Assembly (NCBI GenBank): GCA_023055355.1
Contig: JALJCS010000002.1
Coordinates: 79,131,001-79,195,000, forward strand
Length of the DNA stretch: 64,000 bases
Reading direction: 5' to 3'
Origin: Agelaius tricolor
Lineage: Eukaryota > Chordata > Aves > Passeriformes > Icteridae
Positions 23,401 through 34,727 of the stretch are shown piece after piece. How positions within the stretch are numbered: position 1 is the first letter of the stretch; every line of letters starts with the position of its first letter. The notes below the pieces were generated by a model. It did not search any database and was not told the DNA's origin. It worked only from the letters and a program-made list of their open reading frames with translations. Both the position numbers and the translations under genes were made by a program.

Positions 23401-26400
23401 AGCTGTAAAGACACAGGTCTCCTCTTCAGATAATCAAGGAGAATGTCACCCTGTCCTTGAGCTTTTCCATAAAATCTTTTGGCATTTTCTGGGTCCTACA
23501 TATACAGAAGAATGTTTTTCTGTTTGAAGTACATTGACAGCAATGTATTTACACAAGTTAATCATGTGGGAAATTTCCAATGTGTACAAATCATTTAGCA
23601 TCTCACAAACCTCCGTAGTTTTTATTACTGAAAACAACTTAGTCATCTGCAGATTTTAATTAGCTGGCTGCCTGCCTCCTCCTGCAGGTCATCCATGCCT
23701 GAGATAGCCCCAGTCCCAGAAACAATACCTGGCTTTATACCATGATTCACTTCTTTTCTAAGCCAAAGAACAGGCTTCCACTGTTTAACCATTTCCAAGC
23801 CTTTGCCAAGGGTTTCTTGCCCTAAGGTTACTTATACTATGGCCATTTGTACTGTGAATATTTGGAGTGTCTATTAAAAAATTATGAGGGGTCTTTTTTG
23901 AACACTAGTGTAAATTGTATTTTCCAGATCAACTTTTGTGCATCTTGTCTTCAGGCTGTACTATTCCAGTTACTGACAAACTGCTGGTTTTCCCCTCACC
24001 AAATCTGTGATTTAGAAAGACAGAAGCACTTCTGATTCCCCTCCAAATGAAGAAATGTCTTGTTTCAAGAAGTCAGGAGTGAGTTATGAGCCTGTGGAGT
24101 TTTGCAGCCACTGTGTATTAGAAATAACAACTAATTACAAAACTGAAAAGCGAAACATAATTACTAAGGAAGAGTATTTAAATGTCACCATAGTTTATTT
24201 TGACAGATGAGCCTGTCTTGAAAATAAGGGATTTCCCAGAGGAGAAATAAAGATTCTCGGGTTATTTTTTGATCTAAAGGCAATTTCTATACTTTTCTTT
24301 TCATCATCTCCTTTAAAAGGAACCATGATGCAGTGAGGCACAGAGTTAGGGGTGGAATGAACATTAAAGGCTCTTGTCACTGCAACAAGACACTGGAAAC
24401 CTATGAATTTTTTTGCTGTTTTTCCTGGCAATAGTGTGATAGGATTGAAAGCAAATTTGGGCCCTGATGGATGACAACTGCGGCTCCAAGAGAAAAAATA
24501 GAGATGATTTCAGAAAGCCTTTCTATAACATCAAGCAAGGACTACATACACCAGGGTTCAGGGGTGCACTTCCAAGTATTCTGACTAAGAGGGAAAAAAA
24601 AGGAAAAAAAAAGGAAACAAGAAAGCCATCACTGTGCAGTACCTGGGAGATGTTAGTCACCCTGGCTACTTCTTGTACATGAAAGTGAAGGTAACAACTT
24701 TGCTTTGGTGATGTCTGCAGTCATTTCTGTAGCTGAAGTATGTGCTTTCACATGTGTCTATCTGATGCTGGCTGCGTAAGTTATTCAAGTTTTTATGAAA
24801 TGCAGGTGATCACTCCCAGCTGTGTGCTGTGCCCCTAACTTCAATGCTTTTCTGGGAAATGATCTTGAAATGACACTAAACCATAAACACACAGCATTTA
24901 TTTAATTATTTTAGGGACCTGAAGTTGTTTATAGGCTGTTCCATGTCTTGGTTAAACTAGTACGTGTTGCAACACTAAAGTCATCTGATTGAAATATCCA
25001 TCCTTAAACACCCACCAAAACAGAACCATCTGCCACTCCTAGATGCCACAGAGCAGCTCTCCCAAGACAGTTCACAGAAGTAAAGCTGGTAATTTCATAT
25101 ATGCTTCAAAAATCCTCTCATATATCTTGCTCAAGTTAATAAGAATATTTCTGACACTCTCTAAGCATTGTCCTTCCTTCTCTCTCCCTTTCTTTTTTTT
25201 TTTAACTTTCAAGTTTCTCTCCTTTTACAGTCTTATTTTGGTTGCAGGCACCCATTTCCTTCATGTTCAATTTAGGTACGGGCCACTTTCCCAGAACTAA
25301 AATGAAGGCATGAGTCAGGAAAATGGCATGCAGAATGTGAGCACTGGTGAGGAGTAGACACTCTCCATGACTACAAGTGAAGCCTTTATTATCACCATGA
25401 CAAGCCAGTTCAGATTTACCATTAAGGCAGCTTTATTTTGGCATAGGAGAAAATAATCAGTCAGTTCTTAAATTGAGTTCAACTTTATAGACTAATACAG
25501 TGAGTAAAAAAATTGTCTCTTCATTTGGGCCAGACATGGAAGGACCATTCATCTGGGTAGTACAGGTCTCTTATAGAGCCTTGTTTAACTTTTAGGCTTC
25601 CTTCAGAACATCTGGAAATTTGTGGGATTGACTTCAGCACTGTTTTCAGCCTCAGGACAAATGAGGCCATTTTCCTTGCACGAGGCTACCTCACATGATA
25701 TTCACCTCTGCTGCCTGGGTGAGTTCATCACCCAGTCTCCAAAGCCAAAGCAGCAGAGAAGTGTGCACCCGTATTTCATCCTACTGCACAAAGAAGAGAA
25801 CCTGGCATGCTTTAAAAGTACCATTGGTTCTGCATCCCACAAGTATCCTCCTCTGGTGATTTGTTTTCTCTGTGGGATATTTTTATTTTTCTTGCATTAA
25901 CCATATCACTGGGTCCAACATGGGCCTGATGGCCATTTCGGTGAAGTGCAGTAGTGGCAAATGTTGGAATTATATCAATGAAACAAAACTGCAATTTCTA
26001 AGGAAGCTGAGAAGTGTGTGCATGCAAGTGCTTAGGGGCTGAACTGCTTTTTCAACCCATCATGGAGTAATATGTATCCCATTGAAATTCAATTACAAGG
26101 AGTGAGCATACATTTTAAAAAAATAAAAGAAAACCTAATTCTTTTTCCAAACCCATTTGCTTATTTACTAAAACAAATGGGTAAAACTATCATCAGGAAA
26201 ACACTGCTACATGACCATTGCCTGAAGTGTATTCTTACCACTGTATCATAATTCCCTTTCTTTCCATTCGTTAAAAGTTCATTCAGTTCTAACTTCTACA
26301 GTAATGTTTATCTAGGGTACCTAATTATATAGTGCAACCTGCATCTGGAGTGCTGGTTCAAGGTTATTATAGTTCTCCACAGACATAACAAAAATATTAT

Positions 26401-28231
26401 TTTAAACTTATCCATTGAGGAAAAATGGCTGCATTTTACCACTGATAGGAGCATATGAATGTAAAATAAAATCATTGGTACATAACAGTGTTGTCTGTTC
26501 AGATTAATTTTCTCCATGACACTTGCTGTCACAGAAGTATCTCCTTTTTGTTTCTGCTGCAGACATAAGATCTTTCAAACTAAACTTAAAATAAATAAAT
26601 TAGATGTATAAAATGATGGATTATAGTGATAGGCAAATAAGAAAGGTGAATTTTTTGGATGCTTGTCAGTACATATTCCTTGTTGGGTAGATTTGATAAG
26701 ATTAATGAAATATGAATAATGGAGTAGAATAATAATTTGATCGTTTCTGAGTACTCAGTATCTGAAAAAGAACTTCTATTTGATCTATACCATACTGATT
26801 ATATGCAGAGCACCATTACTTTTACTACAAAGAAGAAAACTTTCTTTGGCAACAGTAGAAGGAAAGTGGGTAGATAAAACAAACTCTTTAATTCATATGT
26901 CCTTACTCATAGGTTTCCCGTCAAGCATGGTTTCTTCTTTATTTAGAATCAATACTAAGTAAGGAAAGGATAAATATATAAATCGCAAAACTCTTTCTGT
27001 GGGTGTATTGGTAGCCAAAGTAAATTGCCTGAGGTTTGGAGAGACCATGGGCTTGTTCTGTATTTGCTCTAAAATTCAGAAGTAATGAAGAAATATTTTG
27101 CTTCAATCCCTAGAATGAGGCCCACGAGCTCTGCTGGAGCACTGGCCATGTTTATAACATGCAGCATTCCCGACAGCAATGCTCACTCCCATAGCATCCA
27201 TGGCCTCTGTGGAAAGGGTGAGGTCTCACACACAGCCAAAAATGGGAAGTCACGAGCCATTGGCTGGAGCCCAGATATCATTTCTGCCATGCCAAGCATG
27301 TGCAAGGCGGGAACACTATAGGACCATCTCCTAAGGGGTTTAGAGTGTGGAAGTCTCATCTTGCTACCTCAGGTAGCTATTCAAGTGCAAAGGTAAAAAT
27401 AGTCCTTTAAAGCAAGCAATGACTTTAGATAAGGAATGTGATTAAAGTTCTTTTACTGACAGTGGACTGAATTAATTGTACTCATACCAGCCCCCCCCAC
27501 GCCACCAAAAAAAAATCACTGCTACCAGGAAAGTCACTTCTATTTTGTCCATGTCAGTGCCCTTATGTGAAATGGATGCAGTAAAAAGCCCAGGTGATGA
27601 TGTGATAGAGTTGTGAAAATTCAGATTTTTGGCATAATCCTAAGAATTCCAGAAAAAAGTTAAGCAAGAAGTATAGAAACTCTGATATTTTAAATAATGC
27701 TCCTGGTTAGTTGCTCAGGTAAGGCAGTCTTCAGATAATGAAGTCAGTTGGGAGAAATCATAAGTTTATTAAAGGTATGATTTAATGCTACTTGAAAGCT
27801 CCTGGGGCTTTATATGTGTGCCAATATTTTTTATTCCTCTTAATGATCAGAAAGAACTTTCACTTCTATTTGGGTAAAAATAGTATCAATATTAAAATAA
27901 GTTTGGGAACATGGAATTGATACTTCAAGGTATTTGAAGTAAAGTACATTTAAAAAAGAAGGAAGTATGAAATACATGTGTATGACATAGCTACTCCTCC
28001 CTTCCTTTAAAATCAGGCATGTTCACTCAACCATTCATGCAGATAAGCCAGGTCAAGTCACTGCAGAAAACTCCTTCACCATTCATAAAAGGTTTTAACA
28101 TGAGAGGTTAAATATCACTTCAAAACATCTGAGTGTAGCCATCTGACTGGTTGCTTAGCAAAAATTGTCAGAAATGGATCAGTATCCTAAAGAATTATTG
28201 CTTGCATTATGTTAATGTACTGTTTGATCAG
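20453..28231. other. non-coding single-copy DNA, no gene recognised
   Basis: A long stretch with no CR1 homology and no recognisable exons. The largest frames (99 and 97 codons, minus strand, 22874-23379) have no assignable motif. Small low-complexity runs occur: an A/G-rich stretch at 24590-24620, T-runs near 25193-25203 and a C-run near 27491-27498. A 9-bp perfect hairpin lies at 26151-26182. Confidence 0.55.
26151..26182. repeat. perfect 9-bp inverted repeat
   Basis: ACCCATTTG (26151-26159) is the exact reverse complement of CAAATGGGT (26174-26182), with a 14-nt loop. It has no terminator or transposon context. A protein-binding palindrome or chance are both possible. Confidence 0.75.
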
Positions 28232-28292
28232 TCTTCCTTCCTTCCTTCCTTCCTTCCTTCCTTCCTTCCTTCCTTCCTTCCTTCCTTCCTTC
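28232..28292. repeat. (CTTC)n microsatellite
   Basis: An uninterrupted CTTC/TTCC run of about 15 tetranucleotides, pure polypyrimidine on the plus strand. Its uninterrupted state predicts length polymorphism. Confidence 0.97.
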
Positions 28293-31200
28293 TGAAAATG
28301 GTAAGAAAATCATCTGAGCACTCAGGATGACCATGAGGCTTTACTGGGTCAGCTCCAAAGGAAATTAAATTGCTTTGAGGAACTTTCAAATTTTGGATAA
28401 AATTACCTGGATGCCAACCCACATGTTTAGATGTGGGGCAGATGAAAATTACTGTCACAAGAGATGTGGAAGGTCAAACGATGAGACAATGCACTCCTTG
28501 TGCTTGTATCCAACAATGACAAAAACAGGTAACATAAAGGGGATTATCTGGGATTACAGGCTGCCAGCACCGATGAAGTGTTTTTGTTGCATATCTATCC
28601 ATAACTAAAAACATAGTTCAATTTTCATAAAGTTGGTCCTTATGCATGTACAAAACATTCAAATAAACGTATTTCTAGAATCATTTGGTTTCAGGGGAAC
28701 TAACACTGAATTCACAGAATAATTTCTTTAGGAGAAAAAATGCTAGTATTAGAATGGAGACGACATGAAAGCAGTATTAGGGGTAGCTAGGACAGAGAGT
28801 GGCTCAGATCTTAGGTGACAAACGCTCAACAATTTGATTGCAAGATTTTGGAAGAAGGTTGCAAAAAATCCCAGCCACCATATCTTATGGAAGAAACACA
28901 AGGAAAAAAAAAGGTCATCATTCTAGAGTGGAAATTCTGAAAGATGGTGACATTTCCAATCTTGTTTTCATTGTTTATTTTAACCTTTAGAAATATTCTA
29001 AGTATTTACACTACAGCCCACTGTACACAGAACAGGGCAAATAATAAGTATGACCATGTTTAGTCTAAAATAATACTAAGAGGGGTCTCTTTTTTGACAT
29101 TTAAGACCACCCCCCAACCCCTTTAAAGCCCCACGGGTCATAAGAACAAAAAACAAAGAGAAAAGTAGGAAGAGTTTGCAGCAGCAAGATTGGCAGGCAA
29201 AGGGAAGGTGGTGGCATGGGTCTCTTCAAGCCTGGGACACAGTAAGTGGATTTCTTGGAGCTGAGGAAGTGCCTTATTAGAAACGCCAGGAAAGGAAAGA
29301 AATGTTGCAGCCCAGACACAGAGTATGGCTCGTGGACACAGGCCAGACTGGAGCAGATAGGATGCAGGAGCCAGGGATGAATTTGTGAGTGTGAAGTGAT
29401 ACATGAAAGAAAACATTTCAGGCTGTTAGTCAGAAAAAGGTGGGAGAATTTCACCCCCGCCAAATAAATCATAGGAGACCTTGCGGTGAGATCATTATTT
29501 ACCTAGAGGGTGTGGAAGGACCTCAACCAAGCAGGGTGCTTTCAGCCTGGGGCTCCATCCACAGAAAGATTGCCACAAAGTCGAGCGGTGAAAGCAGCCA
29601 AGCTGAGGCCAGACAGGTTCAAATTTGATAAAATTGCTTAAATCCAGAGATACCGCGCATTTTTTCCAGACTTTCAACAAAGCTATTACAGAGGTGATGG
29701 TGAGAACTGGCAAACTGCTGCTATGACATGAAACTCTTGCTAAGCCCAAGTAAAAGGAAAATAGCAATTAAAATTTTTTAAAATCCTCTCTTCCACTCAC
29801 AGTAGAGAAATAAGGGAAAGCTGAAGTAATCAATCCAATGCAGTACAATATCAAGAGTTCCTCTTAGTCTGAGAGAAAGCTCTACAAGTCGTACACTGCA
29901 TAGCCATCAGTATTTTTTAAATTACAAGGAAAATGGTTTTTCATATAAGATTTGCACATGAGATAAATGTTCACATGACATCAAAATACTCCCAACTACA
30001 CTGGAAGGCTAAAATTAATTGCTTATTGTCTGAGCTCACAGAGCTCTTCCAGGCCTTCCTGCCATGCCAGCAGAGTACAATAGATATAATTTTTTTTTTT
30101 TTTTTGAGAGTTGCACTTCGTTGTCTGTCTGGCAGGTTTTAGAGTGCATTCCCTTATTGTCCTTTTCACACCTACCATCAAAAGCTCCTGAAGACCATCA
30201 CTGAACTCCAGTGAGAACAAAGGAAAAAGAAAAAAAGGAAAGGGATGAAATACCAGCCTTTTGTTTTCTGTGTTTTTCTATTTCCAATAATATCAAAATA
30301 TGTGAGAATCATTTGTTCCAAAGAAGAAGTAATGTAAATGATTAATTTTGTTCTACTTCAAGCTAGAGGACAATGGGATTACTGTGGAAAATTTGTCCCA
30401 GTTCTTTGTCTTTTCTTGAGTTCCACTAGCAAAAACTAAAAACATATTGGAATTTGGTTTTTTCAATTTCAAATGCTTGAGAAGTTTTCACTCAGAAAAC
30501 ACAACTCAAACCATAAAGCATGTGGGTACACTGGCAACCTGTTTGGGTTTTAATGAGCATTGTGTATATTTTTACTGGGGAGAAAGAAGTTCCTGTGTTT
30601 TTTTTCCAATATACCATGGCTTTAGTGGGATTCAAATGTGAAATGAAACCATAGTGTTAACCAAGAGGATACTAAGATGATAGTGTTCTTCGGTTGTTCC
30701 CAGCACTAATACCCACTTGAAAGCAGTTAGGAGACCTTATTTCCTTTTCAGGGGGTTTATTTTAGCATTTGAAATATGGTAGATAGCATAATTGGATTTT
30801 AAATATCTGATCCAAATTTATTTCAGGGGACTGAGTCAAAACAAATACAAATTCAAGTTTGTGTAGTGTATCTAAAAACTGGCAGCACATGTGTTTCAGG
30901 ACCACACCAATTACAGCACTTCACTTATTTCTGAAATAGTTGGCTGCAGATTATTTCTATCTGAAACCTGGTCCCACACTCTCAGGCTTAGTTGTGGATT
31001 TGTGTTTGTTCTATTATTCAATCATATTATAAAATGAACCACATTTTCCAATAGCTACTTCATGTTCCCTATTTAATTTTTAATTGTGGCGTTTCTTCAA
31101 ACATCAGTTCTCCCACAGGATTTTGGTTTTGGACTTTTGCAAGCCACTAAAAATTAGGAATTCTTGAAGTTTGTAATCTGAGCTCTCTTTAAGTCCACAT

Positions 31201-31760
31201 ACCAAATTCTTATCCAAAACCATGTCAAAGAAGCCAGAACCAACCATACCACTTCCTAGGTCTGAGTTGCATAACAAATAGGTCTGAACTCTCCCAAAAA
31301 ATAACATAGGTCTCCTGGCTGACTGTGTTTTTAACACACAGAGAGTTATCTCAATATCCAAAGAAGTATCTATTGTCTTACATCATGTAAAGATGAGCCT
31401 TTTGTCAATGTATCTGGTTTTTACTCTTGTATTTTAAATAATCTGACTTCCTCTGATCTGATGGCATTATTTGTCCCTCAAATACAGAAAAAAAAAGATT
31501 TTTGTGATGACTGACAGGGTCGTTTTCGTCAGCTAAACCACCTTTTAATCTTTGTTTTAATTTCTGAGTGTCCAAAACTACCCAGATGCTTCTCCTCCCA
31601 TACCCATACACAGTCTTAAGGACCCTCCTCTGCCCTGTGTTGCAACCTCTAAGACATCCTACGCTCTCTCAGAGAAGTATATGGGTCTTTCAGTGTGGTC
31701 CTAAAGAATTCACAGAAATACCTCAGTCTAGTAATTCAGCTTTCTGAGGAAAAAGACAGA
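28293..31760. other. non-coding single-copy DNA, no gene recognised
   Basis: The longest frame is 123 codons on minus (29101-29472), whose hydrophobic Cys/Leu/Phe-rich translation matches nothing I know. A T16 run lies at 30090-30105. CpG is slightly more frequent around 29450-29660, with no other sign of a promoter. Confidence 0.55.
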
Positions 31761-31836
31761 TCATTATTACAAAGTCCACATGTGAAGAGAACAATCAATC
31801 ATTATTACAAAGTCCACATGTGAAGAGAACAATCAA
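31761..31836. repeat. perfect 38-bp tandem duplication
   Basis: The 38-mer starting TCATTATTACAAAG and ending GAACAATCAA is repeated immediately (31761-31798 and 31799-31836) with no difference. This points to a recent local duplication. No recognised gene is involved. Confidence 0.95.
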
Positions 31837-32205
31837 TCATCATTTTCTGGTGGAATAAGAAAAAAACTGCTGGTGAGGATGAGGTTGCTGCCATACGACT
31901 TATGGTGGCTGGGATCCAAGCAATCATCACATCTCAAGCAGGTTAAAAAGTACAGGCACCTCAGCTACACCTTCTATCACCATTCTGTTTGTAGCTTCTT
32001 GATGCACCACCAAAAATATAAAATTTTATTTTTCTTCTTTGTTGTAAAACACTTTGAGTAGAAATAGTTCTTTTCCCTAAAGTCTCCTGAAGGCTTTTCG
32101 TTCTGGGACCAAGGTAATGAGGCTGTCACTGGGTTGCATTTGAAATTGACTCCAGGTTAAGATGCAAAGCCAGCCTCAGGTGCTGTTGGAGATGCAGCAG
32201 ACAGA
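31837..32205. other. non-coding spacer
   Basis: Single-copy sequence between the tandem duplication and the CR1 fragment; nothing recognised. Confidence 0.55.
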
Positions 32206-32425
32206 TCACAGAGTCACAGAATAAACTAGGCTGGAAAAAAACCTTTGGGATCACCAAGTCCAACCTATGACCTAACACCTCCTCATCAATTAAACCATGG
32301 CACTGAGTGCCATGTCCAGCCTTTTTTTAAACAGGTCCAGGGACAGTGACTGCACCACCTCCCTGGACAGATGACTCCAGTGCCCAATCAGTCTTTCAGT
32401 GAAGAATTATTTTCCTGACATGATA
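32206..32425 (-). mobile_element. CR1 LINE fragment, 3' UTR, reverse orientation
   Basis: Read on the minus strand this is a CR1 3' end. On the plus strand it starts with the inverted terminal repeat TCACAGAGTCACAGAAT, then the diverged 'GGCTGGAAAAAAACC' and 'ATCACCAAGTCCAACC' blocks, 'CCAGGGACAGTGACTGCACC', 'ACCTCCCTGGACAG' and 'CTTTCAGTGAAGAATTATT'. Homology fades after about 32425. It is 5'-truncated and old, with many substitutions. It belongs to a different CR1 3'-end type from the copy at 56.8 kb. Confidence 0.85.
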
Positions 32426-34149
32426 TAAGAAGCTGCAGCCTCTTCCAACTGCCACCAACCACTGTTGGTTCAATGGTCCTGTAACCCACTGAGCAGCATG
32501 TGGAGGCATGTAAGGAGCTCTGAGGTGGTGGCAGTGCTGCCCATCTCCAGTGTCTTTGAGCCTACTGTTCTGCACGTTTCTGCCAGGTTCTTGCCATAAT
32601 CCCTGCTGTGTCATACATGAAGCCCATTGGTGATATCCCCTGCATCCAGGTTGGGGAGTACTTGTGAACACTTAAAGAAGAGAAACTGGGGAGATTTGCT
32701 GAAGCTCTAATATCCATCTAACCTGGTCCATATGGCAAAGCAAAAGCAAGCTCAGTTTTTGCTGAGCAAACTGAGTTTGCAGTTCATGTTTCCATACAGC
32801 ACTTGAAACCCTTAGTCTGTATCTCCACTACTTTCCTATATTACAGTTACAGGCTTCTTAAATTTCTCTTCTGTCACACAGTTGCTCACAAAGCTTGCCT
32901 CCCTACAGCACAGATAATTCCTGCCTCTTTTAGGCCAGGAATCCTCAGATCTTTCAGGAAGGTCAGTCAGAGCAAGATGAGACTGTGTGTTTTGCTTTCA
33001 TGTCCAGTAAAAGGCCAGGTGCATTTCTTCCTACACTGTAATGAAGAATCTGGTATCTAAAGGAAAGGCCTGGGCTAAATCCCTTTTTTTCCCATTGAAA
33101 AATATCTCTTTTGGGATCTGTAGTCCACAAACAGCAGGTGAATAAATGTGTCTATAAGGCATGAATGAAACATCTCAGAATATAAAAAAATTCTATGTCC
33201 ATTAATCTCAGCAGCAAGAAAATCCATTTGCATGTCCTGCTCCCTCAGACAGGAATCTGTAGAATCCCTTGGCTTGGGAGGGTCATATGAAAAGTTTGTA
33301 AATGGAAGAAGTACAAAGGAAAAGCAAGAAAACTGCTGAGTATAGAGAAACACAGTTAAGGGTAGACCTACACTCTGGTTCAGCAGTTAGTTCATAAGCT
33401 TTTAATACATAGCTCCATTCAAGCCTCAGCAGTCTTCACAATCTTCAGTATATTTATGACTCCTCATCAGAAGAGTATTACAGCAACCTCCTTTTGGGTG
33501 GCCAAAATGTTGATTATTGTTACAGGTTTGCATCTGGCAGAAAAAGTCCTATGTGCTTTGACATGACCATAAAAATTGGTTCTGGACCGAGTTGCTCCTG
33601 GAGAGTCCAGGTATGCAGCTGGAATATGCTGAATGCTGTATTTCACCATGCTACAAGAGTCAGCTATGCTTTCTCAAGGAGGAGTGCTGGTAAATTCTGC
33701 CAACCCTTCTGGCTGTCTTCCCTATTCAATTCCTCCTATCTGGCATGAGTTGTGAGATCTCAGCCAAGGCTTAAGCTTCTCAAAGTGGTCTATCACTCAT
33801 CATCCATGTCAGAAATGACAGTGATGTAGGAACTAAAAGTCATCAGTGAATTGGATACACAAAAGTCAACATCCCTTCATAATCTGTCATATAAATGTCT
33901 TCACACAAAAGCTAAGCTAGAAACAACAGGATATAAGTTAATTGGGGAATACAAATTATATAGGTCCCAGATAATCTCCTCTCCCAAAAGAAAGACTGGA
34001 GCTGCAGACCATTATCACAGGTACTTTCCTAAGATTTCCTTATGTTTACAGATAGTCACAGTAATTCTGTGTGAGCTTCCAAACACTGGTACAATGCCAC
34101 ACACTATAATGGACAGTATAAACTAGTGCTTAGTAAGATTGTTCTACCA
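32426..34149. other. non-coding single-copy DNA, no gene recognised
   Basis: No recognised exon or repeat. Frames are up to 92 codons without motifs. Some further decayed CR1 sequence may extend past 32425, but I cannot support it by eye. Confidence 0.5.
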
Positions 34150-34727
34150 TGGAGTGCACGAGACACAGCCTCTGGGCTGTGTCCAGCTGGGCAAGGGAGG
34201 GATTGTCCTGCTTTGCTCCTCACTGGGGCAGCCTCACCTTGAGTCCTGGGCACAGTTTTGGGCACCACACTATTGAAAAGACTTTAAAGTATTGGACAGC
34301 ATCCTGAGAAGGGCCACGAGGGTGGTGAAGGGTCTTGAGGGGAAGCCTTATCAGGGGAAGCTGCTGTCACTTTGCTCAGCCTGGAGAAGAGGAGACTGAG
34401 GGGAGACCTCATTGTGATCTTCAACATCCTCATCAGGTGAAGGTCAGGTACTGATGCCTTCACTCTCATAACCAGTGACAGGATCCAAGGGAATGGCATG
34501 CAGTTATATCATAGGGAAGTTTAAGTTAGATATTAGGAGAAGTTTTTTCACCCAGAGAGTGGCTGAGCACTGAAACAGGCTCCCCAGGGAAGTGGTCACA
34601 GCATCGAGCCTGCCAGATTTCAACAAGTGAATTCTTGGGGTGTTCTGTGCAGGACCAGGAGCTGAACTCAATGATCCTAATGGGTCCCTTCCAACTTAGA
34701 ATACTCTATGATTCTTTGGTTATTCTC
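34150..34727 (+). mobile_element. CR1 LINE fragment, end of ORF2 and 3' UTR
   Basis: Plus-strand CR1. Landmarks in order are 'AGTCCTGGGCACAGTTTTGG' (34241-34260) and 'AGAAGGGCCACGAGGGTGGT' (34306-34325) from the end of the RT ORF, 'AGCCTGGAGAAGAGGAGACT' (34379-34398), 'GGGGAGACCTCATTGTGATC' (34400-34419), 'AGATATTAGGAGAAGTTTTT' (34528-34547), 'CAGGCTCCCCAGGGAAGTGG' (34576-34595), and the terminal 'GGGTCCCTTCCAACTTAGAA' followed by ATTCT-type repeats to 34727. The coding part is broken and no frame continues through it. It is a normal 5'-truncated dead copy; the exact 5' edge is uncertain by tens of bases. Confidence 0.9.

Noticed and set aside
32206..34727. The two CR1 fragments at 32.2 and 34.2 kb as one inverted or split insertion
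   Set aside because: They have different 3'-end types, opposite orientation and about 1.7 kb of unrelated sequence between them, so independent insertions are simpler.
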